Of a stretch of 64,000 nucleotides of DNA, positions 52,236 to 60,436 are shown piece after piece; position 1 is the stretch's first letter; the number at the start of each line of letters is the position of its first letter. The stretch is taken from the NCBI GenBank assembly GCA_002393945.1, contig DGSO01000032.1:1-64000 (forward strand), read 5' to 3'. A program made the translations under genes and the position numbers. Under the pieces are notes generated by a model. That model was not told where the DNA came from. It ran no database searches and worked only from the letters and a program-made list of their open reading frames with translations. This DNA is from Bacteroidales bacterium UBA4360 (lineage in GTDB: Bacteria > Bacteroidota > Bacteroidia > Bacteroidales > UBA932).

Positions 52236-52787
52236 ATGGCAGTCAAATCCAATCTTACAAACATGGTCCTGGTACTGGGTGTGACCTGCCTGTTCTGCTC
52301 TGCAATCCTTGGCGGTGCATACGTCCTTACCAAAGAGCCCATCGAGGCTGCAGCAGTGGAGAAGACCAACAAGGCCATCGCCCAGGTGCTGCCGCATTTC
52401 ACCGATGCCCAGTACAACGAGCAGGAAGGTTATTATACCGCAACCGACGGCGAAAAGCTGGTGGGTTATGCCATTGAATCCACTTCCGTGGGCTTCGGGG
52501 GCAACCTCAGCCTCATGGTTGGCGTGACTCCGGACGGCGTAGTCTACAATACTTCCGTCCTTTCGCATTCGGAGACACCCGGCCTCGGCGCAAAATGCAC
52601 CACAGATGAGAAGTTCATGAGCCAGTGGAAGGGATTCGACCCTGCTGTGAAAAAACTCATCGTCAAGAAGGACGGCGGTGACGTGGACGCGATAACTGCT
52701 TCCACCATCACTTCCCGCGCATATGCACAGGCGGTGGAAAACGCCCTTGCAACCTTTAAAAAGATAGGAGGAACCGGCAATGAGTAA
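52236..52787 (+). CDS. rnfG: Rnf electron transport complex subunit G
   Basis: A 183-residue periplasm-facing subunit with one N-terminal helix (NMVLVLGVTCLFCSAILGGA) and the FMN-binding domain. The flavinylation motif lies near the end at TASTITSRA, with Thr as the attachment residue in this family; SHSETPGLGAK is also typical. ATG 52236 is chosen over the upstream in-frame codon because GGGAGG lies 7 bases before it and the helix starts there. It overlaps rnfE by 8 bases. Confidence 0.95.
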   Translation: MAVKSNLTNMVLVLGVTCLFCSAILGGAYVLTKEPIEAAAVEKTNKAIAQVLPHFTDAQYNEQEGYYTATDGEKLVGYAIESTSVGFGGNLSLMVGVTPDGVVYNTSVLSHSETPGLGAKCTTDEKFMSQWKGFDPAVKKLIVKKDGGDVDAITASTITSRAYAQAVENALATFKKIGGTGNE

Positions 52788-53367
52788 CAGGCTTAAACTT
52801 ATCGGGGACGGTCTCGTAAAGAACAACCCCACCTTCGTGCTGCTGCTGGGCATGTGCCCCACGCTGGCAACCACGACATCGGCAATCAACGGCCTTTCGA
52901 TGGGACTTGCCACGCTGTTCGTGCTGGTGCTTTCCAACATGGCCATTTCCCTTATTGCACCGGTGGTGCCGGACAAGGTCCATATCCCGGTGTATATCGT
53001 GGTCATCGCAACCTTCGTGACCCTTCTCCAGTTCATCATGCAGGCCTATACACCTGCAATGTATGAGACTCTGGGCCTCTTCATTCCCCTTATCGTGGTG
53101 AACTGCATCGTCCTTGGCAGGGCAGAGGCGTTCGCCAGCAAGAACGGTGTCCTGGAAAGTGCGTGTGACGGCCTTGGCGTGGGCCTTGGCTTCACCTGCT
53201 CCCTCACCGTCCTTGGTCTTGTGAGGGAAATCCTGGGCTCCGGAAGCGTGTTCGGTTTCAACTTCATCGGCGGGCATGACGGCATGCTGGCCTTCGTGAT
53301 GGCTCCCGGCGCCTTCCTCTGCCTTGGTTATCTGATGGTATTGTTCAACAAGCTGTTCAAGAAATAA
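52780..53367 (+). CDS. rnfE: Rnf electron transport complex subunit E
   Basis: A 195-residue membrane subunit with six helices. NNPTFVLLLGMCPTLATTT holds one of the conserved cysteines, and LIVVNCIVLGRAEAFA the second; in the complex these bind an intramembrane iron-sulfur cluster together with RnfA. An AGGAGG ribosome site precedes the ATG. The gap to rnfA is 3 bases. Confidence 0.96.
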   Translation: MSNRLKLIGDGLVKNNPTFVLLLGMCPTLATTTSAINGLSMGLATLFVLVLSNMAISLIAPVVPDKVHIPVYIVVIATFVTLLQFIMQAYTPAMYETLGLFIPLIVVNCIVLGRAEAFASKNGVLESACDGLGVGLGFTCSLTVLGLVREILGSGSVFGFNFIGGHDGMLAFVMAPGAFLCLGYLMVLFNKLFKK

Positions 53368-53370
53368 GCT

Positions 53371-53970
53371 ATGGAATACTTCCTTATCATTATATCGGCG
53401 ATCTTTGTAAACAATATCGTCCTGGCGCAGTTCCTTGGAATCTGCCCTTACCTTGGCGTCTCCAACAAGCTTTCCACCGCAACGGGCATGTCAATGGCCG
53501 TGTGCTTCGTGATTACCCTGGCAACCCTGGTTACCTATCTGGTGAACATGTACCTCCTGGTGCCCCTCAAGATAGAGTTCCTCCAGACTATTGCCTTTAT
53601 CCTGGTCATCGCGGCGCTTGTGCAGATGGTGGAAATCGTCCTCAAGAAAGTGAGCCCGTCCCTGTATCAGGCTCTTGGTATCTTCCTGCCCCTTATCACT
53701 ACCAACTGCGCAGTGCTGGGCGTTGCCATCAACGTGGTTACAAAGGAATTCTCCTTCGTTCCCGGCGGCATGCTCAACCTGCCCCAGGCCCTTGTGTATG
53801 CGTTTGCAACCTCTCTGGGCTATGGCCTTGCAATGGTGATTTTCGCAGGTATCCGTGAACATCTGTCCATGAACAATGTGCCCAAGGCATTCAAGGGTGT
53901 TCCCATCGCTGTGATCAGCGTTGGTATCCTGGCCCTTGCGTTCATGGGATTCAGCGGTATGGTGAAATAA
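53371..53970 (+). CDS. rnfA: Rnf electron transport complex subunit A
   Basis: A 199-residue membrane subunit homologous to Rnf[20 protein letters not shown] and [15 protein letters not shown] contribute the paired cysteines. It is the last gene of the rnf operon; the capsule-export gene begins 13 bases later without a visible terminator, so readthrough is possible. Confidence 0.96.
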   Translation: MEYFLIIISAIFVNNIVLAQFLGICPYLGVSNKLSTATGMSMAVCFVITLATLVTYLVNMYLLVPLKIEFLQTIAFILVIAALVQMVEIVLKKVSPSLYQALGIFLPLITTNCAVLGVAINVVTKEFSFVPGGMLNLPQALVYAFATSLGYGLAMVIFAGIREHLSMNNVPKAFKGVPIAVISVGILALAFMGFSGMVK

Positions 53971-53983
53971 TTATTAATATTAT

Positions 53984-56965
53984 ATGAAGAAAATTCTTAC
54001 GGCTTTTGTATGCGTACTGATGTCTCTGACGGCATTGGCACAGTCGGCCAATATGATGGCTTTAGCACAGGCGGAACTTCAGAAACGCGGCCTCAACGAG
54101 ACCGAAGTCCGCGCCCGTCTCCTTGAAGAAGGCATTGACGTGGATTCCATTCCCACCAGCGAGTATGCCTCCTATCAGGGCCGCGTCATGGAAATCCTCA
54201 ACAAGATGCAGGCCGAAAAGGCTGCGGCCTCAAGTTCAAGCAGCTCATCAGAATCATCCTCGGCTGTTTCAGTGGGTTCCGAAATCGTTGTGGAGAATAC
54301 CGAAACCATTACTGCTGCGGAACTGCCTCAGACCACCCTTGGCGAGGCTGCTGCAGAACAGGCTTTGGAACAGCAGCTTGAAGCGAACGATGTGAGCCCT
54401 ACTGAGGGTAATGACATCTATGGACACTCCATGTTCACCGGTCAATCCATGGATGTATACCGTACGACAGACGGTGCGCAGGCCCCCGAAACTTATGTAC
54501 TTGGGGAGGGAGATGAGGTTCATATCTCCATATTCGGCTCATCTCAGACGGAAATACATCAGAGGGTTGCGGCAGACGGCTCAATACAGCCTGCCGGTTC
54601 TTCAAAGATATTCCTCAAGGGAATGAATCTCTCCCAGGCCCGTAATGCCATCAAGGCCAAGCTTGCACAGCATTATTCCTTCCGTCCTGACCAGATTGCC
54701 ATTACAATCACAACGGCACGTACACTTTCCGTCAGTATTTATGGTGAAGTGGGCGTGCAGGGAGGCTTCACCATCAGTGCGCTGAATACCGCTTTCAACG
54801 CCCTTGCAGCGGCCGGCGGCCCCACGTCAATAGGTTCCGTACGAAATATCATGCGTTCCCGTGCCGGGAAAACCGAGCGTCTTGACCTTTACCGTTACAT
54901 GAAGGGCGACGTCAAGAACGTCCTTTATGACCTTCAGAACAACGATGTGCTCTTTGTCCCTATCGCTCAGAAGGTTGTCAGCATCCAGGGTGCTGTAAGG
55001 CGTCCCATGCGTTATGAGATTATCGACAGCGAAACCTTGAAGGACCTTATAGAATATGCCGGAGGCCTTACCGACAATGCATATCCTAATTTCGTCCAGA
55101 TAGAGCGCCGTGAGGCAGGTGAACTCAAGTACATGGAATATGACCTCTCAAAGGTAATTTCCGGCAGCCAGAAGGTTGCCCTTGTGAGCGGTGACATCGT
55201 AAGGATCAAGACTTCTAACCGTCCCATGGAAAAATACGTCTCCATCGAAGGCGATGTCTATTATGGCGGCAATTATGATTTTGAGAAGAACAGCAGTCTG
55301 AAAGCTCTTATCGAAAAGGCTGACCCCAAGTATACCGCAAGGACAGACTATGTCTATGTGGAGCGCACCAGCCCCGATGAGACCGTGGAGGTTCTCACCG
55401 TACCCTTCCCCGGAGTTAACGGGAATCCCGATTTCAAGCTGCAGGAAAGGGATGCTGTGAGGATACTCCAGCAGTCAACCTTTACCGATACGGAGACCAT
55501 AGCCGTAGAGGGCGAGGTGCGTGAGCCGTTCACCCGCCGTTTCGGCGTAAATGATTCCATGACGCTGAGCCAGGCCATCGACTATGCCGGCGGTCCGAAA
55601 TACACCGCAAGGACAGACTATGTCTTTGTTGAAAGGACTCGTCCGGACGAGACAGTTGAAGTGCTCACCGTACCCTTCCCCGGAGAAGGTGTCGCTGAGT
55701 TCCCCCTGCAGACGAGGGATGTCGTCAGGGTGCTGGCCCTTTCCTCTTACCGTGACACGGAGAGCATATCTGTGACCGGTCAGGTCAGAAATCCTTTTAC
55801 CCGCAATTTCGGGCTCAATGACCGCATGACCATCAGCCAGGCGGTAGAGTATGCGGGCGGCCTCACTCCCACCGTATATCCGGTTGCATACATCTTCAGG
55901 AAGGATGTTACCAATCCAGAGAAAAAGACATATATCCCGGTCTCGCTTGATACCGCCGGAGATACCCTTTTGGAGCCGGGCGACGAGCTGAGGATTTATG
56001 ACAATACCACCTATACCAATATCGGCGAATTGCGTGTGAGTGGCGCCGTGAAAAATGCCGTGAATATATCTTTCGATTCCGACGTGACCCTGCACGACCT
56101 GATTACCATGGCCGGCGGATTCGAGGTTGGTGCGGCATACAACAAGATAGAGGTATTCCGCATGAACATTTCCAAGAAGAATGAGGTGAAGTTCGATACA
56201 ATCACGGTTTCCGTTGATGACGATTTCAATACTGTTTCTCCCAAGAATTTCCAGTTGCAGCCTTATGACCATGTGGTTGTTCGCATGACGCCGAACTTCA
56301 GCACCGGCCGCACGGTCCAGATTAACGGCAGGGTAAGATATCCCGGAGTATATGTCATTGAGGACAACAAGACCAAACTTTCAGACATTCTGAAACTTGC
56401 AGGGGGCACTCTGGACGATGCATCTCCTTACTGCAGACTCTTCCGTGCCTTTAACGGCCGCGGAAACATCGGCGTAGACCTCAATGAAGTCAAGAGGGTG
56501 CATATTGGCGGGAACAATTATGACCCCATCCTCATGGATGGAGACGTAATCAGCATTGACAGGCTGGAGAATACCGTCATCATCCGCGAACTTGGTACAC
56601 GTATGGCCCAGTATATTCCGGATGAATTCTCTTCTACTCAGAAGCTGATGGTTTATCAGGGCAAGCGTAGCGCAAAGTGGTATGTGGACCAGTATGCCGG
56701 CGGCATGATTAAGACTGTAGACAAGCAGAGCCTTACGGTGACTCTGCCTAACGGCCAGAGTAAGGGTACGAGAAAATTCCTTGGCATGAATGTGTATCCT
56801 GTTGTTGAACCGGGCAGTACGATTACAATGACCATTGACCAGGAGAAGAAGCAGAAGATTGAAAAGCCCAAGGAAGACATAGACTGGGGCAAGATTGCGG
56901 CCAATACCATGCAGACCCTGACTTCTTTGGTTTCCATGATCCTCCTCATCGAACGACTCAACTAA
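53984..56965 (+). CDS. Polysaccharide export protein with multiple SLBB domains
   Basis: A 993-residue outer-membrane/periplasmic exporter of the Wza-like class. The signal peptide (residues 1-20) is followed by a helical and Ser-rich linker (residues 82-100), the Poly_export domain near residue 170 (LGEGDEVHISIFGSSQTEIHQ), and then a string of SLBB domains recognisable by GEVGVQGGFTIS, GAVRRPMRYEI, GEVREPFTRRFGV, GQVRNPFTRNFGL and GRVRYPGVYVIE. Two consecutive 90-residue units (about 448-537 and 538-627) are a tandem duplication at the DNA level (period 270 bases). A C-terminal hydrophobic stretch (LTSLVSMILLIERLN) may anchor it. The Wzz-type gene follows 5 bases later. Confidence 0.92.
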   Translation: MKKILTAFVCVLMSLTALAQSANMMALAQAELQKRGLNETEVRARLLEEGIDVDSIPTSEYASYQGRVMEILNKMQAEKAAASSSSSSSESSSAVSVGSEIVVENTETITAAELPQTTLGEAAAEQALEQQLEANDVSPTEGNDIYGHSMFTGQSMDVYRTTDGAQAPETYVLGEGDEVHISIFGSSQTEIHQRVAADGSIQPAGSSKIFLKGMNLSQARNAIKAKLAQHYSFRPDQIAITITTARTLSVSIYGEVGVQGGFTISALNTAFNALAAAGGPTSIGSVRNIMRSRAGKTERLDLYRYMKGDVKNVLYDLQNNDVLFVPIAQKVVSIQGAVRRPMRYEIIDSETLKDLIEYAGGLTDNAYPNFVQIERREAGELKYMEYDLSKVISGSQKVALVSGDIVRIKTSNRPMEKYVSIEGDVYYGGNYDFEKNSSLKALIEKADPKYTARTDYVYVERTSPDETVEVLTVPFPGVNGNPDFKLQERDAVRILQQSTFTDTETIAVEGEVREPFTRRFGVNDSMTLSQAIDYAGGPKYTARTDYVFVERTRPDETVEVLTVPFPGEGVAEFPLQTRDVVRVLALSSYRDTESISVTGQVRNPFTRNFGLNDRMTISQAVEYAGGLTPTVYPVAYIFRKDVTNPEKKTYIPVSLDTAGDTLLEPGDELRIYDNTTYTNIGELRVSGAVKNAVNISFDSDVTLHDLITMAGGFEVGAAYNKIEVFRMNISKKNEVKFDTITVSVDDDFNTVSPKNFQLQPYDHVVVRMTPNFSTGRTVQINGRVRYPGVYVIEDNKTKLSDILKLAGGTLDDASPYCRLFRAFNGRGNIGVDLNEVKRVHIGGNNYDPILMDGDVISIDRLENTVIIRELGTRMAQYIPDEFSSTQKLMVYQGKRSAKWYVDQYAGGMIKTVDKQSLTVTLPNGQSKGTRKFLGMNVYPVVEPGSTITMTIDQEKKQKIEKPKEDIDWGKIAANTMQTLTSLVSMILLIERLN
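55325..55864. repeat. 270-bp tandem duplication inside the SLBB exporter gene
   Basis: The stretch from about 55325 recurs from about 55595: ACCGCAAGGACAGACTATGT is identical in both, and the proteins share PKYTARTDYV and DETVEVLTVPFPG. The later part of the unit is more diverged, so the duplication is not brand new or was partly homogenised. Confidence 0.8.
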
Positions 56966-56970
56966 GCCTT

Positions 56971-58113
56971 ATGGAAGAGAATCTCAACTACAATGTTCCC
57001 GAGGAAGAGGAAGGCCTTGATATAATGGCCCTCGTCAGACAACTCTGGGACGGGAAGAAGACAATAATCATCTGGACAGTGGTTTTCATGGTGCTGGGCC
57101 TTGCTGCGGCCCTCACCATGAAGCACCAGTACTCCGTGAGCACCGTAATGGTGCCCCAGATGAACTCCCGTACCAATTCCTCCCTCAGCAGCCTGGCTTC
57201 CCTGGCCGGCTTTGACCTTGGAATAAACACCACTGGCGGCGGAGACCTTTCCCCGCTGGTTTATCCGCAGATTGTCGGCAGCGTGCCCTACCGCCTGGAA
57301 CTGCTCTATACGCCTTTGCATTATGAAAAGGCAGACACCGCCGTGAGCATGTACACCTATGCAAAGGAATACACCAAGCCTACGGTCATGGGAACGATAA
57401 TGAAGTACACCATCGGCCTGCCCGGGGTCATCCTAGGCGCCATCCGCAAGGAAAAGCCCGAGCCGGAATTCCCGGTCTCGGATGCCGGGGCGGACAAAAC
57501 ACCCAAGCCGATAATGCTCTCCAAGGATGAGGCCAAAATGCTCAAGGTCATCGGCCAGAACGTCAGTCTCAATGTGGACAAGAAAGAAGGCTATATCACT
57601 CTCACGGTGATTGGTTCTGAGCCCATTCAGACTGCCGAACTTGCCATGAAGGCGCAGCAGCTCCTCCAGAGCGAGGTTACCCGTTTCCGTACGGAGAAAG
57701 CCCAGAGCCAGTTGGAATACATCCAGGCCCGCTATGACGAGATCAAGGCCGAGACAGAGCGTTACCAGTCTGCACTGGCTACCGTGCGGGATCGCTCCCA
57801 GCAGATGCCGTCTACCCGCTCCAAAATTGAGCAGGAACGCCTCCAGACCAAGTACAGCGTTTCAAGTACCATCTATGCAGAGCTGGCAAAGCAGCTTGAG
57901 CAGGCCAAGATGCAGGTGAAAAGGGATACTCCTGTCCTTGCTGTCATACAACCTGTGACTGTTCCCCGCCAGCCTGCAAACAGCAGGGCCAAGAAACTCA
58001 TCGTCTGGACGTTCCTTGGCTTTGTACTGGGTTGCGGAATCGTTCTTGCAAAGGGCTACATGCCCAAAATCAAGGAGATGCTGGCAGGCTCTAAGGAAGA
58101 GAGCCTGGAGTAG
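56971..58113 (+). CDS. Wzz-type polysaccharide chain-length/co-polymerase protein
   Basis: A 380-residue inner-membrane protein. Helix 1 lies at residues 30-50 (TIIIWTVVFMVLGLAAALT) and helix 2 near 335-360 (KKLIVWTFLGFVLGCGIVL). The Wzz N-terminal domain falls between (MALVRQLWDGKK, VSTVMVPQMNSR, DLSPLVYPQIVGSVPYRLELL), followed by a helical stalk (LQSEVTRFRTEKAQSQLEYI). There is no kinase domain, so it is the Wzz/KpsE type. With the SLBB exporter it would control export of a surface polysaccharide, although no glycosyltransferase genes follow here. Its 3' end overlaps the convergent lipoprotein gene by 23 bases. Confidence 0.9.
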   Translation: MEENLNYNVPEEEEGLDIMALVRQLWDGKKTIIIWTVVFMVLGLAAALTMKHQYSVSTVMVPQMNSRTNSSLSSLASLAGFDLGINTTGGGDLSPLVYPQIVGSVPYRLELLYTPLHYEKADTAVSMYTYAKEYTKPTVMGTIMKYTIGLPGVILGAIRKEKPEPEFPVSDAGADKTPKPIMLSKDEAKMLKVIGQNVSLNVDKKEGYITLTVIGSEPIQTAELAMKAQQLLQSEVTRFRTEKAQSQLEYIQARYDEIKAETERYQSALATVRDRSQQMPSTRSKIEQERLQTKYSVSSTIYAELAKQLEQAKMQVKRDTPVLAVIQPVTVPRQPANSRAKKLIVWTFLGFVLGCGIVLAKGYMPKIKEMLAGSKEESLE

Positions 58114-58981
58114 AATTCCTGGTAAAAGTTTTTTCGTACCATGTGAACCTGTCTCCGCTGAGGGGGCAGGTTTCCTGTTTGCCGTCCATATTGAAAGTGA
58201 TGGACGCGCCGTCAAAGGAGTATGTGCCTTCCTTGACCTGGTAAATGAGTTTGCTCGCTACCAGTATGCGGGTAAAGGTCTTCGTGCCCGTGAAAATCAG
58301 CAGCCCGGGGTAGGAGGAAACGCCTCCGCAGGTCCATACGGTGTTCTTGAGTTCGTTGGTCGCATTTTCTTCAAACGGATTCGAGCACATGAAAACGCCA
58401 AGGGTGTCCACTACCATGAAGTCGTGGAAAAGCGTGGCTTTAATATTGCCCGCAGTGAGATGGCTGCCGCTCAGCGAATAGTCACTGGTTTTCCACTCCC
58501 ATCCGTAGGGGACCCCTTCTTCGTGGCTGACGTTCTTGAAACCGGCCTGGAGGCATTTGCTGCCGTCCGGGAACATGGCAACGCGCATGTTGCCGTTCTC
58601 CAAGGTGCACCAGACGCTTCCGGCCATGCTTTCCCAGGACTTGGGCCTGAGCGGGGACATGTTCCTGTTGGTGCTGTTGTTTTTCAGGTGGGAGAAGGTG
58701 CGTACGAACTGGATATTGTTGCTCCAGCCCTCTCCGGAGAGTATTACACGGTGTCCGTCCGTAGTGTACGTTCCGTGTTGTGTCTGCGAAGTTCCGGAGT
58801 CCTCCACTATCTGCAGCACGCTTGCATGGACGTCGTCCTCAAAAATTACACGTGCTTCAACGTGACCGGACGAGGTTTCTGCGTCGTAGGACCAGTATGT
58901 TCCAGGCATCTGGATATAGAGCGGGTCAATTATACAGGACGACACCATGAGTGCCGCAAGGGGAATGAGGATGCGTTTCAT
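58091..58981 (-). CDS. Unknown lipoprotein with three related modules
   Basis: A 296-residue lipoprotein (lipobox VSSC, Cys16). The mature part appears to consist of three units of about 85 residues, each opening with a Trp motif: GTYWSYD near residue 27, GSVWCTLE near residue 122 and NTVWTCGG near residue 214, and each including a GTY/SYSL/SFDGASITF-type strand later. This suggests repeated lipocalin-like or small barrel modules. No family was recognised. It lies convergent to the Wzz gene with overlapping ends, and one base downstream of the dicarboxylate carrier's stop codon in transcription order. Confidence 0.75.
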   Translation of the reverse strand: MKRILIPLAALMVSSCIIDPLYIQMPGTYWSYDAETSSGHVEARVIFEDDVHASVLQIVEDSGTSQTQHGTYTTDGHRVILSGEGWSNNIQFVRTFSHLKNNSTNRNMSPLRPKSWESMAGSVWCTLENGNMRVAMFPDGSKCLQAGFKNVSHEEGVPYGWEWKTSDYSLSGSHLTAGNIKATLFHDFMVVDTLGVFMCSNPFEENATNELKNTVWTCGGVSSYPGLLIFTGTKTFTRILVASKLIYQVKEGTYSFDGASITFNMDGKQETCPLSGDRFTWYEKTFTRNSTPGSLP

Positions 58982-60358
58982 TTACTGTACGAAGCTTGCG
59001 AAGTATCCGGGGAAGATTACGTTTGTTATGAGATATCCAACTACTGTCGAGACGATTACACAGATGAGACCGGGCATCATGAAACTGTGGTTCAGGAGGT
59101 ATTTGCCTATGACGGTGGTGCCGCTGCGGTCAAAGTTGACCGTTGCGATGTCTGAAGGATAGTTGGGGATGAAGAAATATCCGTATACGCTGGGAAGTAC
59201 GCCCAGGAGAACGGGGCCTGCGATTCCAAGCTCATAAGCGAGCGGAAGCATCGCCACCACCACGGCGCCCTGAGAGTTGATGAGGACGGAGACGAGGAAG
59301 AATACGAAGGCGATGCTCCAGGGATAGTTTGTGACTAGGTCTGTGAGCATGACCTTCATCTGGTCCATGTAGTTGCCGAAGTATGTGTCGGCAAGCCATG
59401 CGATGCCGTAGATTGCGACTACGGCCACCATGCCGGACTGCCATACGGCGCCGGCAACGGCCTTCTTGGGCTGGGCCTTGCAGAAAATGATATTGCAGGC
59501 AGCCGCGGTGAGCATGATTATCTGGATGCAGATATTCATCTTGGGAAGGTTGATGGCGCTGGCTAGGCTTTCGCCTGAGCCGACGTGAATCATCTGGCAG
59601 AAAGCGAAGCCCACGATGACCAGGAGGGCGAAGAGGAATACGTAGACCGATGCCTTGGCTTCCTTGGTGATAACCTTGTCAAGGGTGGTGGCGGAGTTGC
59701 CGTACATGTATCGGTAGAGTTCAGGATCGGCCTTCCTTTTCTGGAATTCTGGGTCGTCGTCAAGGTCTTTGCCCCTTTTGTAGGAGGCTGCAGCCGCGCA
59801 CATGAGGCCGATAAGGCAGGCAGGGATGGTAACCATGAGCACCTGGGGGATGCTGACCATGTAGCCGTTGGCATTGGAAATGGTTACGAAGGCGACCACG
59901 GCCGCGGCGATGGGGGAGCAGGTAATACCCACCTGGGAAGCCACGGAAGCTACGCCGCAGGGCCTTTCGGGGCGGATGTTCTTCTTGAGGGCGATGTCGC
60001 AGATAATGGGCATTATGGTGTAAACCACATGGCCTGTTCCTACGAGGACGGTGAGGAAGAAGGTCACGAGCGGGCCCAGGAAGGTGATATGGTCTGGGTG
60101 TTTGCGCAGCATTTTTTCTGCTATCTGGATCATCCAGTCCATACCGCCGGATGCCTGGAGGGTGCCGGCGCAGGTTACTGCCGCAATAATGATATAGATA
60201 ACGTCGGTAGGGGGCGTGCCCGGCTTGAGGCCGAAACCGAATACCAGTATCGCAAGGCCTATTCCGGAGATGGCTCCAAGTGCGAGTGAGCCATACCGTG
60301 AACCTACATACAGAGCTGCGAGAACAATCAGGAGCTCAACGATCATCGCAAAGGTCAT
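58982..60358 (-). CDS. Anaerobic C4-dicarboxylate transporter (DcuA/DcuB family)
   Basis: A 458-residue inner-membrane carrier exchanging fumarate, malate or aspartate for succinate. Family features are IVELLIVLAALYVGSRYGSLALGAISG at the start, GTPPTDVIYIIIAAVTCAGTLQASGG near residue 55, and FFIPNYPSDIATVNFDRSGTT near residue 395. Helices span the whole length. The frame continues upstream, but ATG 60358 (or 60346) begins the conserved helix and has a TAnnTTTG box 22 bases before it. With menaquinone synthesis and Rnf it supports fumarate respiration with succinate export. Confidence 0.93.
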   Translation of the reverse strand: MTFAMIVELLIVLAALYVGSRYGSLALGAISGIGLAILVFGFGLKPGTPPTDVIYIIIAAVTCAGTLQASGGMDWMIQIAEKMLRKHPDHITFLGPLVTFFLTVLVGTGHVVYTIMPIICDIALKKNIRPERPCGVASVASQVGITCSPIAAAVVAFVTISNANGYMVSIPQVLMVTIPACLIGLMCAAAASYKRGKDLDDDPEFQKRKADPELYRYMYGNSATTLDKVITKEAKASVYVFLFALLVIVGFAFCQMIHVGSGESLASAINLPKMNICIQIIMLTAAACNIIFCKAQPKKAVAGAVWQSGMVAVVAIYGIAWLADTYFGNYMDQMKVMLTDLVTNYPWSIAFVFFLVSVLINSQGAVVVAMLPLAYELGIAGPVLLGVLPSVYGYFFIPNYPSDIATVNFDRSGTTVIGKYLLNHSFMMPGLICVIVSTVVGYLITNVIFPGYFASFVQ

Positions 60359-60379
60359 AAGTTTAGCTTTAAATTGGCT

Positions 60380-60387
60380 CAAAGATA
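60380..60387 (-). promoter_or_regulatory. -7 promoter element for the dicarboxylate carrier
   Basis: On the minus strand this reads TATCTTTG, 21 bases before ATG 60358. It forms a divergent pair with the box at 60411-60418. Confidence 0.6.
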
Positions 60388-60410
60388 GTAATTTTTTGGC
60401 ATAGAAAGTG

Positions 60411-60418
60411 TATATTTG
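60411..60418 (+). promoter_or_regulatory. -7 promoter element for the 60437 exported protein
   Basis: TATATTTG, 18 bases before ATG 60437. The in-frame TTG at 60416 is inside this box and is not a credible start. Confidence 0.6.
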
Positions 60419-60436
60419 AAGGTTGAAAAAGAGACA

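Noticed and set aside
55325..55864. CRISPR-like repeats
   Set aside because: The two 270-bp units are coding and continuous, without spacers; no CRISPR array or cas gene is seen in the window.
60416..60436. TTG start for the exported protein at 60.4 kb
   Set aside because: It lies in the TATATTTG box, and starting at ATG 60437 gives a proper signal peptide.
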